NCBI GenBank assembly: GCA_003669555.1
Contig: QWOS01000089.1
Coordinates: 1-62,258, forward strand
DNA length: 62,258 bases
Source: Planctomycetota bacterium
GTDB taxonomy: Bacteria > Planctomycetota > Planctomycetia > Gemmatales > Gemmataceae
Direction: 5' to 3'
Shown: in pieces, positions 1 through 7,516 of the stretch
Numbering within the stretch: position 1 is the stretch's first letter
Layout: each line of letters starts with the position of its first letter
The notes under the pieces: model-generated
What the model was told of the DNA's origin: nothing
Database searches by the model: none
What the model saw: the letters and a program-made list of their open reading frames with translations, nothing else
Made by a program: the position numbers and the translations under genes

Positions 1-229
1 ACCGGCGGCGATGGTGGTGATCAGCGGGGTCTCGTCCACAAGCGCTCTCCGGGTCTGCCAATCCAGCCAGCGACACCCGCGACGGAACAGGACCAATGGC
101 CTGTTGCTGGTTTATCAAACCAGGCCGCGAAAGGCCGGGATCAGCGCGTGGCTCTTTGGCATCATCAACAAAAAAACCGGTCTTTCCCAAGGAAAGACCG
201 GGACCAGAATTATTTCACCAACCATGGGC
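1..229. other. left-edge flank, no confident gene
   Basis: Apart from the terminator at 170-201 I see no supported gene here. A minus-strand reading frame (about 1-95) could be the first codons of a gene running off the left edge, but it has no clear ATG or ribosome binding site, so I do not call it. Confidence 0.4.
170..201 (-). terminator. intrinsic terminator after the GH5 gene
   Basis: An 11-bp perfect inverted repeat (arms 177-187 and 191-201, loop CAA) is followed on the minus strand by a run of seven T (plus-strand A at 170-176). It lies 28 bases past the stop codon of the GH5 gene, the expected position for a rho-independent terminator. Confidence 0.85.
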
Positions 230-3181
230 TCATCGTTTACGGATGGTTCCCGTGCCCTGCTTCACACTGGCCAGCACTCCGTCAATCGGTGTGGATAGCT
301 GTAGCGTGAAAAGCAGATCGGCTGTCATGGTGGCATCGGGCAAAATGGTCACTGGAATGGTCTTTCTGGTTTCCCCTGGCGCGAAACTGAGGGTGCCGCT
401 GGTGGCGGTGTAATTCCTGCCGGCCTTGGCGGTGCCATCCAGAGTGGTGAAGTTCACCGTCACGGTTTTGCTGCTGGCTTGCGACAGGGTCACCTCAAAA
501 GTGGTGACCACCTTGCCATCGGTGCTGGCATTGAATGCAAACTGGATCGGCTGGATCAGGTCCAGTTTGGCCTGGTTCACTGTTTTCCAGTCATCCGCCA
601 AAATGCCACCGGTGTCGCCCGAGTTGGGGTTCCATGACCAGTAGGTCCAACTGGGCCCCTGCTGGCCCACCGGCAGGGTTCCGCCGGTGATGCCACCCCC
701 CATGTATTTCACCAGGGCCTCCAGCCACAACTTGTCACTGGCAGTCTCGAGTTTGCTGCCAAATTCACCTACCAGCACCGGCGCGATGCCATTCTTGTAC
801 AAATAGCCCCAATTTTTATCCCACACAGAGGGAAGGTTGTCGGGGTAATTGGTGCCACTGAACCAGGTTTGCGGGAATACTGAAGCGGGATAGTCGTGGG
901 TTGAATAAACCAGCCGGTTGGCCACATCGAGTTGCACCGGGTAGGCCCCGGCGTTCGACAAATTGCCTCCCCACCAGTAATTGCCCGAACTGCCCGACTC
1001 GATCCCCTCCACCAGGATCAGCCAGTCAGGATTGGCCGCCAGAATGGCGTTGCCAGCCTTTTGCGCCGCCAGCCGCCAATCCGTTGCGGCCACTCCACTG
1101 CCCCAGGTCGCGACTCCGTGGGGCTCATTATGGAGGTCGGCGCCAATCACTGTGGGGTTGTTGGCATAATGAGTGGCCAGCATTTTCCAGTCGGCAATGA
1201 ACCGGCTTTCCGGATAAGCGGCGGTGTACCACAACCCCGAACCTTCGGTGCCGGCCCCGGCATCTGATCGATGGTGATCGAGAAAAATACGCAGGCCAAT
1301 CTGCCCGGCATAGGCCACTATCTTGTCCAGCACCTGCAAGCCATTCAAACCCCGCAGGTCGGCATTCTTGCTGAAATCAATACCGTTGGGCAGGCTGCCG
1401 GCATCGAATAACTGGTTCGAGATGGGCAGGCGGATGGTGTTGAAGCCTGTTTGCTTCATCTGGTCCATCATCTCTTTATACCCACGCGACCACAGGCCAT
1501 GCGGCGCGAAATTGGTGCCCTCCATCCCAAACCAGTTTACCCCCGCCAACCGGACCACCTGACCGCTGGCATCAACGATCTGATTGCCCATGGTTTTGAA
1601 GTAGCCCGGGGCCACACCGTTGCCAGGCACCCCCACCTGGATGCTGGTGTCAGCGATTGAAATCGTCGGCGGCGTCGCGGGGGTGGCGGGTGGCGGATTG
1701 GCCGGGTTGGCCCCATTGAACGATCCGCTAATGGCCACACCATTCAGGGTCCAGTTGGTCGGCCCTGCGGAAACAGATCCGGGACTGCCATTGAAGCCAA
1801 AGCTGATGGATCCACCAGGCTGGATGGTGGCATTGTAGCCGACATCCACCAGCGTGAACCGGTTACCAACCTGGCTGGCCACCTTCGCATTCCAGATATT
1901 GCTAACCGCAAAGGGAAAATCATAGGCCAGCTTCCAGCCCTCGATGGCCTTGGTACCAGTGTTGCTGACTGTCACTGTGGCGGTGAAGCCGGCTCCCCAG
2001 TCGGCGACGATGGACAGGTCGCCCCTGGCGGTCAGCTCACCGGGTTGTACCGGCCCCGCATCGTCGCTCTGGATGGTGATGCCCGCTTTCGCGCGCGCGA
2101 TCGTCGCACCCACCGGGGAGCTGAGCACCAGAGAAAACAGTTCGTCCAGCTCCACCTCTTTGTCACCATTGACCAGCAACGCCACCACCTTGCTGGTTTC
2201 ACCGGGGGCAAAGGTCAGGGAGCCGGCACTGGCGACATAATCACTGCCCGCCCTGGCCGTGCCATCCGCAGTGGCATAGGCAACGATGACGCTGGAACTG
2301 GAGGCCGCCGACAGCTTGACGGTCAGGCTGACCGTTTTGGTGCCACTGTCTCCCTCCAGCACGGTGGCGTCAGCCACACTCAGGGTTGGCAATACCGGGG
2401 CGGACACATCGTCGTTGATGATGGTCGCGGTGGCGGTGGCGCGGGCCAGGGTGGCACCGCTGGGAGCCCTGAGGGCCAGGGTGAACTGCTCATCCAGTTC
2501 CACCGCCGTGTCACCGTTCACAGGCACTGCCACGGTCTTGCTGGTTTCCCCCGGGGCGAAAGACAGCGTCCCTGTGGTGGCCTGATAATCACTGCCGGCA
2601 CTGGCGGTGCTGTTGGCGGTGGCAAATGCCACGGTCACAGTGGTGGCAGATTTGGCCGAAAGGGCCACCGTGAAGAGTGCGTTTCTGGTTCCGGAATTGC
2701 CTTCCGTGACGCTGGTGTCAGACACCGACACGGAGGGTAGTACCGGGGCCTGGCTCGAACCATCCCAACTGATCACGACCTGGGTGGGCTTGTCAGAGGT
2801 TGCGCCGCCGGCACCCAGAAAACCGAACTGGATACTCGCACCCACGGCGATGGTGGCGTTGTAAGCTGCCGGCGTGATCACATAATGATGGCCAACCCTG
2901 GAGGCAATTTTACCATCCCAAATAGAGTTGATATCACGGTTGTAGTCAAATTCGACCTTCCAGTTCGACATCTGGGCCGGCTGGTCATTGGTTAAAAGTC
3001 CATGCGCCTGAAAACCACTGCCCCAGTCGTTGTCCACACCATAGACAAACGCCGGATTGAGCCGCGCCTCCAGGTTTTCCAGACAGGGCCGGGCACCCGG
3101 GCGAACTGTTTTCAGACGCTTCCCCGTGAATGAATGCCTGGTGCGGAGCATCGGCCAGACAATCGGAAAGAGATTCCACAT
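230..3181 (-). CDS. exported multidomain GH5 cellulase-like glycoside hydrolase
   Basis: A 983-residue protein predicted to cut beta-1,4-glucans such as cellulose outside the cell. Order of parts: basic N-terminus with the LENLEARLNP motif seen at the start of many large planctomycete surface proteins (about 30-42), a CBM2-like cellulose-binding module (42-145), two Calx-beta repeats (150-260, 262-375), a second CBM2-like module (385-485), a GH5 catalytic domain (525-860), and a C-terminal Calx-beta repeat (865-983). The GH5 acid/base Glu is in HNEPHG and the nucleophile Glu in LVGEFGSK. I chose the ATG at 3181 because GAGGG lies 7 bases upstream; an in-frame ATG at 3271 would add 30 residues that do not look like part of the protein. 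Family assignment is firm; the exact glucan is inferred. Confidence 0.88.
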   Translation of the reverse strand: MWNLFPIVWPMLRTRHSFTGKRLKTVRPGARPCLENLEARLNPAFVYGVDNDWGSGFQAHGLLTNDQPAQMSNWKVEFDYNRDINSIWDGKIASRVGHHYVITPAAYNATIAVGASIQFGFLGAGGATSDKPTQVVISWDGSSQAPVLPSVSVSDTSVTEGNSGTRNALFTVALSAKSATTVTVAFATANSTASAGSDYQATTGTLSFAPGETSKTVAVPVNGDTAVELDEQFTLALRAPSGATLARATATATIINDDVSAPVLPTLSVADATVLEGDSGTKTVSLTVKLSAASSSSVIVAYATADGTARAGSDYVASAGSLTFAPGETSKVVALLVNGDKEVELDELFSLVLSSPVGATIARAKAGITIQSDDAGPVQPGELTARGDLSIVADWGAGFTATVTVSNTGTKAIEGWKLAYDFPFAVSNIWNAKVASQVGNRFTLVDVGYNATIQPGGSISFGFNGSPGSVSAGPTNWTLNGVAISGSFNGANPANPPPATPATPPTISIADTSIQVGVPGNGVAPGYFKTMGNQIVDASGQVVRLAGVNWFGMEGTNFAPHGLWSRGYKEMMDQMKQTGFNTIRLPISNQLFDAGSLPNGIDFSKNADLRGLNGLQVLDKIVAYAGQIGLRIFLDHHRSDAGAGTEGSGLWYTAAYPESRFIADWKMLATHYANNPTVIGADLHNEPHGVATWGSGVAATDWRLAAQKAGNAILAANPDWLILVEGIESGSSGNYWWGGNLSNAGAYPVQLDVANRLVYSTHDYPASVFPQTWFSGTNYPDNLPSVWDKNWGYLYKNGIAPVLVGEFGSKLETASDKLWLEALVKYMGGGITGGTLPVGQQGPSWTYWSWNPNSGDTGGILADDWKTVNQAKLDLIQPIQFAFNASTDGKVVTTFEVTLSQASSKTVTVNFTTLDGTAKAGRNYTATSGTLSFAPGETRKTIPVTILPDATMTADLLFTLQLSTPIDGVLASVKQGTGTIRKR

Positions 3182-3603
3182 GGTACGGCCCTCGGTAGCA
3201 GGTTTTTTGATCGCTGAACAAACTGCTGGAGGAATCAAGAGATGGCCTCCGGCAGAACCATAGGTCACCAATCATGAAAAACAAATCATTATTTTGCATG
3301 AGTTGGAAAAATGACCATGCGCAACATGCTATTTGTCGATAAGAGAACAATATTAACAATAGCGCAGTTGTTTTTTATGCAATTAAAATCCAATACGCAT
3401 AAAAAAAGATCATTCAGGCTGCTTTGTATGCTTTTTTATATTTGATGGCAGCATGTTCAACGCGGGGATCCTGTCAGGTTGGCCCTTACTCTGACTGGGT
3501 CGGTCTCCAAACCATGTCATTCATGCCATGCACCAGGCACAAACGCCAAAAGCGGAGGGCACAGGCCCCCCGCTTCTTCAAAATCAACAACCAACGGCCG
3601 GGC
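3182..3603. other. AT-rich intergenic region between ndk and GH5
   Basis: No gene seen. The part from about 3280 to 3445 is far richer in A and T than its surroundings and contains several A/T runs. It lies upstream of the GH5 gene (minus strand), so it could hold its promoter and regulatory sites; I cannot fix -35/-10 elements. The ndk terminator candidate lies at 3547-3574. Confidence 0.5.
3547..3574 (-). terminator. possible terminator after ndk
   Basis: A ten-base stem with one mismatch (3551-3560 against 3565-3574, loop ACAG) is followed on the minus strand by TTTT. It sits 30 bases past the ndk stop. The T run is short, so this is moderate evidence. Confidence 0.5.
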
Positions 3604-4056
3604 TCAGCTACCCGCAACCCAGTGGTGACTGGCTGGGGTCCAGGCCACCAACTCTTCCGGCCGGAACCAGAGAGCGATCTCGCTGGCGGCATTCTCGGGG
3701 CTATCGGAGCCATGCACCAGGTTGTTCTGAACGCTGATGGCATGATCACCGCGGATGGTGCCGGGGGAGGCTTTGGCCCCGTCAGTCGCACCGATCAGAT
3801 TGCGCGCCACCACCACAGCCTCGCGGCCTTCCAGCACCAGGGCCACAGTGGGGCCAGCGGTGAGAAACTCCAGCAGGCTCTTGAAGAACGGGCGGGCGGC
3901 ATGCACCGCATAATGCTTCTCGGCCAAGGCCTGATCGGCTTGCACCAGCTTCAGACCCACCAGCTTTAGGCCCTTGCGCTCGAAGCGTTCCACCAGCGAT
4001 CCCACCAGGTGCCGCTGCACCGCATCGGGCTTCAACAGAATCAATGTCCGTTCCAT
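3604..4056 (-). CDS. ndk: nucleoside diphosphate kinase
   Basis: Transfers the gamma phosphate of ATP to other (d)NDPs through a phosphohistidine, keeping nucleotide pools balanced in the cytoplasm. The 150 residues match the usual length. Family landmarks are the start MERTLILLKPDAV, the nucleotide-binding GATDGAKASPGTIRGD segment (about 88-103) and the active-site His in NLVHGSDS (about 115). It sits 84 bases after the DUF1080 gene but is separated from it by a strong terminator, so it is probably transcribed on its own or by read-through. Confidence 0.97.
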   Translation of the reverse strand: MERTLILLKPDAVQRHLVGSLVERFERKGLKLVGLKLVQADQALAEKHYAVHAARPFFKSLLEFLTAGPTVALVLEGREAVVVARNLIGATDGAKASPGTIRGDHAISVQNNLVHGSDSPENAASEIALWFRPEELVAWTPASHHWVAGS

Positions 4057-4092
4057 GCGAATGAGAAACCTCCACTACCTTGAAAGATCCTG

Positions 4093-4121
4093 AAAAAAAA
4101 ACCGCGCCCACGCGGGCGCGG
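4093..4121 (-). terminator. intrinsic terminator after the DUF1080 repeat gene
   Basis: A perfect 8-bp GC stem (CCGCGCCC at 4102-4109 and GGGCGCGG at 4114-4121, loop of 4) is followed on the minus strand by nine T (plus-strand A at 4093-4101). It is 20 bases past the stop at 4141. Confidence 0.92.
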
Positions 4122-4140
4122 CCCGTTCACCTCTGGAGAC

Positions 4141-5322
4141 TTAGCGGCCAGAGCGGAATTTGTCACGCAGACGGCTGAGCAAAGACGGGTTCTTCCGGAG
4201 AAGCCGTTCCCGACCAGCCTTCGGGGCATCGGTGGCAACGACAGCAGTGCCGGGAGAAGCCTCGCTTGCCGAGGCGGGCAAAATTGCCTTGGGGGCATCC
4301 TTGACCACCACGGCCTTGGGGGTGGCCGTAACCACTGCCCTGGAGGTCACTACGGCTTTGGGAGCGTCCTTGACCACAACGGCCTTGGGAGCGTCCTTGA
4401 CCACAACGGCCTTGGGAGCGTCCTTGACCACAACGGCTTTGGGAGCGTCCTTGACCACAACGGCCTTGGGAGCGTCCTTGACCACAACGGCCTTGGGAGC
4501 GTCCTTGACCACAACGGCCTTGGGGGCATCCTTGACCACAACGGCCTTGGGGGCGTCCTTCACTACTAAGGCCCTGGGAACTACCACGGCTTTGACATTG
4601 GCGGTTGCTTTTTTCACCAGCCAGATATTCCGGTACTGCACCGGATTGCCATGATCCTGGAGCAGGACCGGTCCGCCCTCGGCCGGGTTGCCACCCAGGC
4701 CGGAGGTGGTGTTGTCCTGGGTGATATTCTGCTTGTCGTGGATGGTGACGCCGTTTTGCCTGACGCTGATCACACCCTGCTTCACCTTCTTGCCACCTTC
4801 GAAGACGGGTGGGGTGAAGTCGATATCGTAGGCCTGCCAGACGGTTGGGGCCTTGCAGGCGTTGACCAGCGGCTTGGCCACGCTGTAGATGCCGCCGCAA
4901 TCGTTGTCTTTGCTATCGAGGCCATAGCTGTCAAGCACCTGCACCTCGTAGCGGCCCTGCACATACACGCCGCTGTTGCCACGGCCCTGACCACTGGCCT
5001 TGGGCATGTAGGGCACGCGGAATTCCACATGCAGCAAAAACGGCCCGGCAAATTTTTCCCGGGTGACAATGTCACCGCCCGTGCCGCCCACAATCTCCAG
5101 CTGGCCGGCATCGGTTACCTTCCAGCCTACGGGGCGCTTGCCGCCCTTGTGTTCCCAGGCATCGGTGGATTTACCGTTGAAAAGCACCACAGCACCTTCC
5201 GGGGCGGGAGTGGATTTGGTGTCGACGGTATCGGCAGGCTTGAGGATTTTCAGGCCTTCCAGGGGTCCGTAGGGATTCTGGCCGCCAGCTGCCAACACCA
5301 GGCATAACGCAAAACTGAACAT
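4141..5322 (-). CDS. exported DUF1080 (3-keto-disaccharide hydrolase-like) protein with C-terminal peptide repeats
   Basis: 393 residues. A short signal peptide (MFSFALCLVLAAGG) is followed by a DUF1080 jelly-roll domain (about 40-240), seen in VVLFNGKSTDAWEHKGG, GNSGVYVQGRYEVQVLDSYG and GNPVQYRNIWLV. Members of this family fold like concanavalin-type lectins/glucanases and some hydrolyse 3-keto-glycosides. The C-terminal third is a low-complexity Lys/Ala/Val region with nine near-identical copies of a nine-residue unit (AVVVKDAPK), then degenerate copies and a basic end (LLRKNPSLLSRLRDKFRSGR). AGGAGA lies 9 bases before the ATG. The repeat tail is unusual for the family; its role (cell-wall or polyanion binding) is a guess. 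Confidence 0.85.
   Translation of the reverse strand: MFSFALCLVLAAGGQNPYGPLEGLKILKPADTVDTKSTPAPEGAVVLFNGKSTDAWEHKGGKRPVGWKVTDAGQLEIVGGTGGDIVTREKFAGPFLLHVEFRVPYMPKASGQGRGNSGVYVQGRYEVQVLDSYGLDSKDNDCGGIYSVAKPLVNACKAPTVWQAYDIDFTPPVFEGGKKVKQGVISVRQNGVTIHDKQNITQDNTTSGLGGNPAEGGPVLLQDHGNPVQYRNIWLVKKATANVKAVVVPRALVVKDAPKAVVVKDAPKAVVVKDAPKAVVVKDAPKAVVVKDAPKAVVVKDAPKAVVVKDAPKAVVVKDAPKAVVTSRAVVTATPKAVVVKDAPKAILPASASEASPGTAVVATDAPKAGRERLLRKNPSLLSRLRDKFRSGR
4350..4590 (-). repeat. 27-bp tandem repeat encoding AVVVKDAPK
   Basis: Nine head-to-tail 27-base units, all in frame with the DUF1080 gene. Copies differ at only a few, mostly synonymous, positions (GCC/GCT-type changes, GAG/GGG-type changes), which points to recent expansion or homogenisation. 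The region is likely to vary in copy number. Confidence 0.9.
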
Positions 5323-5380
5323 GATGCACTTTCTCCTAGGGAGGGGTCAAAAAAAACTGGGGAAAATCAGTGATCGCGGG

Positions 5381-7462
5381 TCATTTGCCAGCCAATTCGT
5401 CAGCCAAGGCATTTGCATCATACACTTTTCGCAACGCCTCGGTGATCGCCTGCGAGCAGACGGAAACCGCACGGGCCTGCGTATCGCTGTAGGCAAAATC
5501 CAGCACCAGCGACTGGATGTTGCCGTCAAAAATCAAGCCGACCACTTCGCCGGCCCGGTTGACCACGGGGCTGCCGGAGTTGCCACCAATGATGTCGGCG
5601 GTGCTGATGAAATTGAACGGGGTGGCCAGGTCGATGTCCGCTTTCTTCTTTTCCCACAAGGTGGGGAGATCGAAGGGAGGTTTGTTCTTCTGGCCTTTGG
5701 CCCGCTCATACAACCCGGCGATGGTGGTGATGGGTGACACCTTTTTGCCATTCTCCTCGTAGCCGGTGACCTTGCCATAGCTCAGCCTCAGGGTGAAGGT
5801 GGCATCGGGGTAGGTGGAAGTGCCCTCCAGAGCGAACTTCACCCGGGCGATCTGGGCGTAGGCCTGACGGCGCGGCTCCTCCACCTCGTTCTCCATCACC
5901 TTGCGCAAGTCGCGCGAGTCGCCATCGACCAGCAGGGCCAGGGCGATCATGGGGTCTTTGCTGGTCCCCACTGCCGCCAGACCATCCTCATACAGCCTTT
6001 TGCGCTCTGCCACATCTTTCAGCTTGCTGCCGTTCACCAGGTCGGCGGCGCGGGCGGTGGGAGACTTGCCGGCCAGCACTTTCACAACCAGCGGGTCCTC
6101 ATACCCCAACTGCTCCACCAGGGCCGACAGGCTGTCTGCCAGGCGTACGATTTCGAAACTGGCATAGATCGGCTCCTCCGAAAAAAGCTGCAGTTCCAGG
6201 GGCTGGCGGTTGCTGTCGATGAATTCGCGCAGCCGCTCACCCTGGGGCTTGTCGCGCTCCTGGGCTGACCGCACCAGGGTGCGGGCAATACCGAACAGGT
6301 CGGAGGCGAAAGCAGAACCCCCTTCAAGCAGGCCATGGCGCTTGAGGATGCGGGCGCGGGTCTTGTACACCTCGGCCAGCTTGTCCCATGCCCCCCTGGC
6401 ATCGGCCAGTTTGGGATCTTTGGCGGCGGCTTCGCGCAGGCGGGCTTCATCCTGACGCTTGCGCTCCATCACGGCGGGGTCCTGCAAGCCACCCAGTCCG
6501 CCCAGGCGGGCCTTGCGGCTATTTTGCACGCCGAAGAGCAGTTCCTTGGCTTGCCGGGCGTTCTCTTCGCTGCGGGCGCTGAATGCGGTGAGGATCACCT
6601 CCATGCGGTACAGGCGCTGCATCAGGTAGGGGTAGCCGATGTCGCGGGTATATTCCAGCTCGGCAATGGTGGCGAGACGGTTGGTGCGGCCCGGGTGGCC
6701 CGAGACAAAGGTCAACTCCCCCTCGGCGCAGCCATTTTTACTCCAGCTGAGCCAGTGCTTCAGCTGGACGGGCTTGTCATTTTCATAGACGCGGAAGAAA
6801 GCGGCATCGAGATCGAAACGGGGATATTCGAAATTGTCAGGGTCACCGCCAAAGAAGGCGATCTGTTGCTCAGGGGCCCAGACCAGGCGAATATCGGTGT
6901 AGCGCTTGAAACGGTACAGATGGTAGGCACCGCCCTGAAAAAGCGTGACAATATTGCAACGAAGACCGGTTTTGGTCGTTTCCTCATTCTCAATGGCGGT
7001 CATCACTGCCCGGCGCGCCTTGGCGGCCTGGTCGGCGGGCATGCCGGGCGGCACAGCCCCTTCCACCCGGGCGGTGACTTCGGCGATCGAATCCAGCACA
7101 TTCAGTTCCATCGCCTCGCACTTGCGCTCTTCGGTGCGGGTCTTGGCGTAGAAGCCGTCGCGGTAGTAATTGCGCTCGGGTGTGCCCATTTTTTGCAAGG
7201 CATCAGCCGCCACATGGTGGTTGGTCATCACCAGGCCGTCTTTCGAGACGAACGAGCCTGAGCCGCCCGAGTTGAACCGCACCGAGCTTTTCTGCAGGTG
7301 TTCCAGCCAGGCTGGAGTTGGCTCAAACCCGTGCAGCTCCTTCAGCCGCGCCAGGGGCGGGTTGGTGTAAAGCCACATGCCTTCGTCACCCAAAAGGGCG
7401 GGTGTGCCCGCCGTCAGTACTGTCATGGCCACAAGGGCCCTCCTCAAAAAGATTGCAAACAT
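5381..7462 (-). CDS. S46 family dipeptidyl-peptidase
   Basis: A 693-residue exported serine exopeptidase of the DPP7/DPP11 family, which removes dipeptides from the N-terminus of oligopeptides. It has a signal peptide (FLRRALVAMTVLTAGTPALLG) and the mature start DEGMWLYTNPP typical of S46. The chymotrypsin-like triad is visible as His in VMTNHHVA (about 82), Asp in FDLDAAFF (about 215) and Ser in GGNSGSPVVN near residue 620. I start at 7462 because GGGGGA is 7 bases upstream; the in-frame ATG at 7489 has no such site. The OPT transporter gene ends 54 bases upstream on the same strand, so extracellular peptide trimming and uptake are probably co-expressed. Confidence 0.93.
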   Translation of the reverse strand: MFAIFLRRALVAMTVLTAGTPALLGDEGMWLYTNPPLARLKELHGFEPTPAWLEHLQKSSVRFNSGGSGSFVSKDGLVMTNHHVAADALQKMGTPERNYYRDGFYAKTRTEERKCEAMELNVLDSIAEVTARVEGAVPPGMPADQAAKARRAVMTAIENEETTKTGLRCNIVTLFQGGAYHLYRFKRYTDIRLVWAPEQQIAFFGGDPDNFEYPRFDLDAAFFRVYENDKPVQLKHWLSWSKNGCAEGELTFVSGHPGRTNRLATIAELEYTRDIGYPYLMQRLYRMEVILTAFSARSEENARQAKELLFGVQNSRKARLGGLGGLQDPAVMERKRQDEARLREAAAKDPKLADARGAWDKLAEVYKTRARILKRHGLLEGGSAFASDLFGIARTLVRSAQERDKPQGERLREFIDSNRQPLELQLFSEEPIYASFEIVRLADSLSALVEQLGYEDPLVVKVLAGKSPTARAADLVNGSKLKDVAERKRLYEDGLAAVGTSKDPMIALALLVDGDSRDLRKVMENEVEEPRRQAYAQIARVKFALEGTSTYPDATFTLRLSYGKVTGYEENGKKVSPITTIAGLYERAKGQKNKPPFDLPTLWEKKKADIDLATPFNFISTADIIGGNSGSPVVNRAGEVVGLIFDGNIQSLVLDFAYSDTQARAVSVCSQAITEALRKVYDANALADELAGK

Positions 7463-7516
7463 GAAATCATCCCCCAGTTGGAAATCCATTCAGAAACAAG
7501 TCATTACAGCTACTAT

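Noticed and set aside
4350..4590. Possible CRISPR array
   Set aside because: Units are contiguous 27-mers without spacers and are in frame with a gene.
4160..4654. plus-strand frame opposite the DUF1080 repeat region
   Set aside because: Only mirrors the 27-bp repeat; no start signal.
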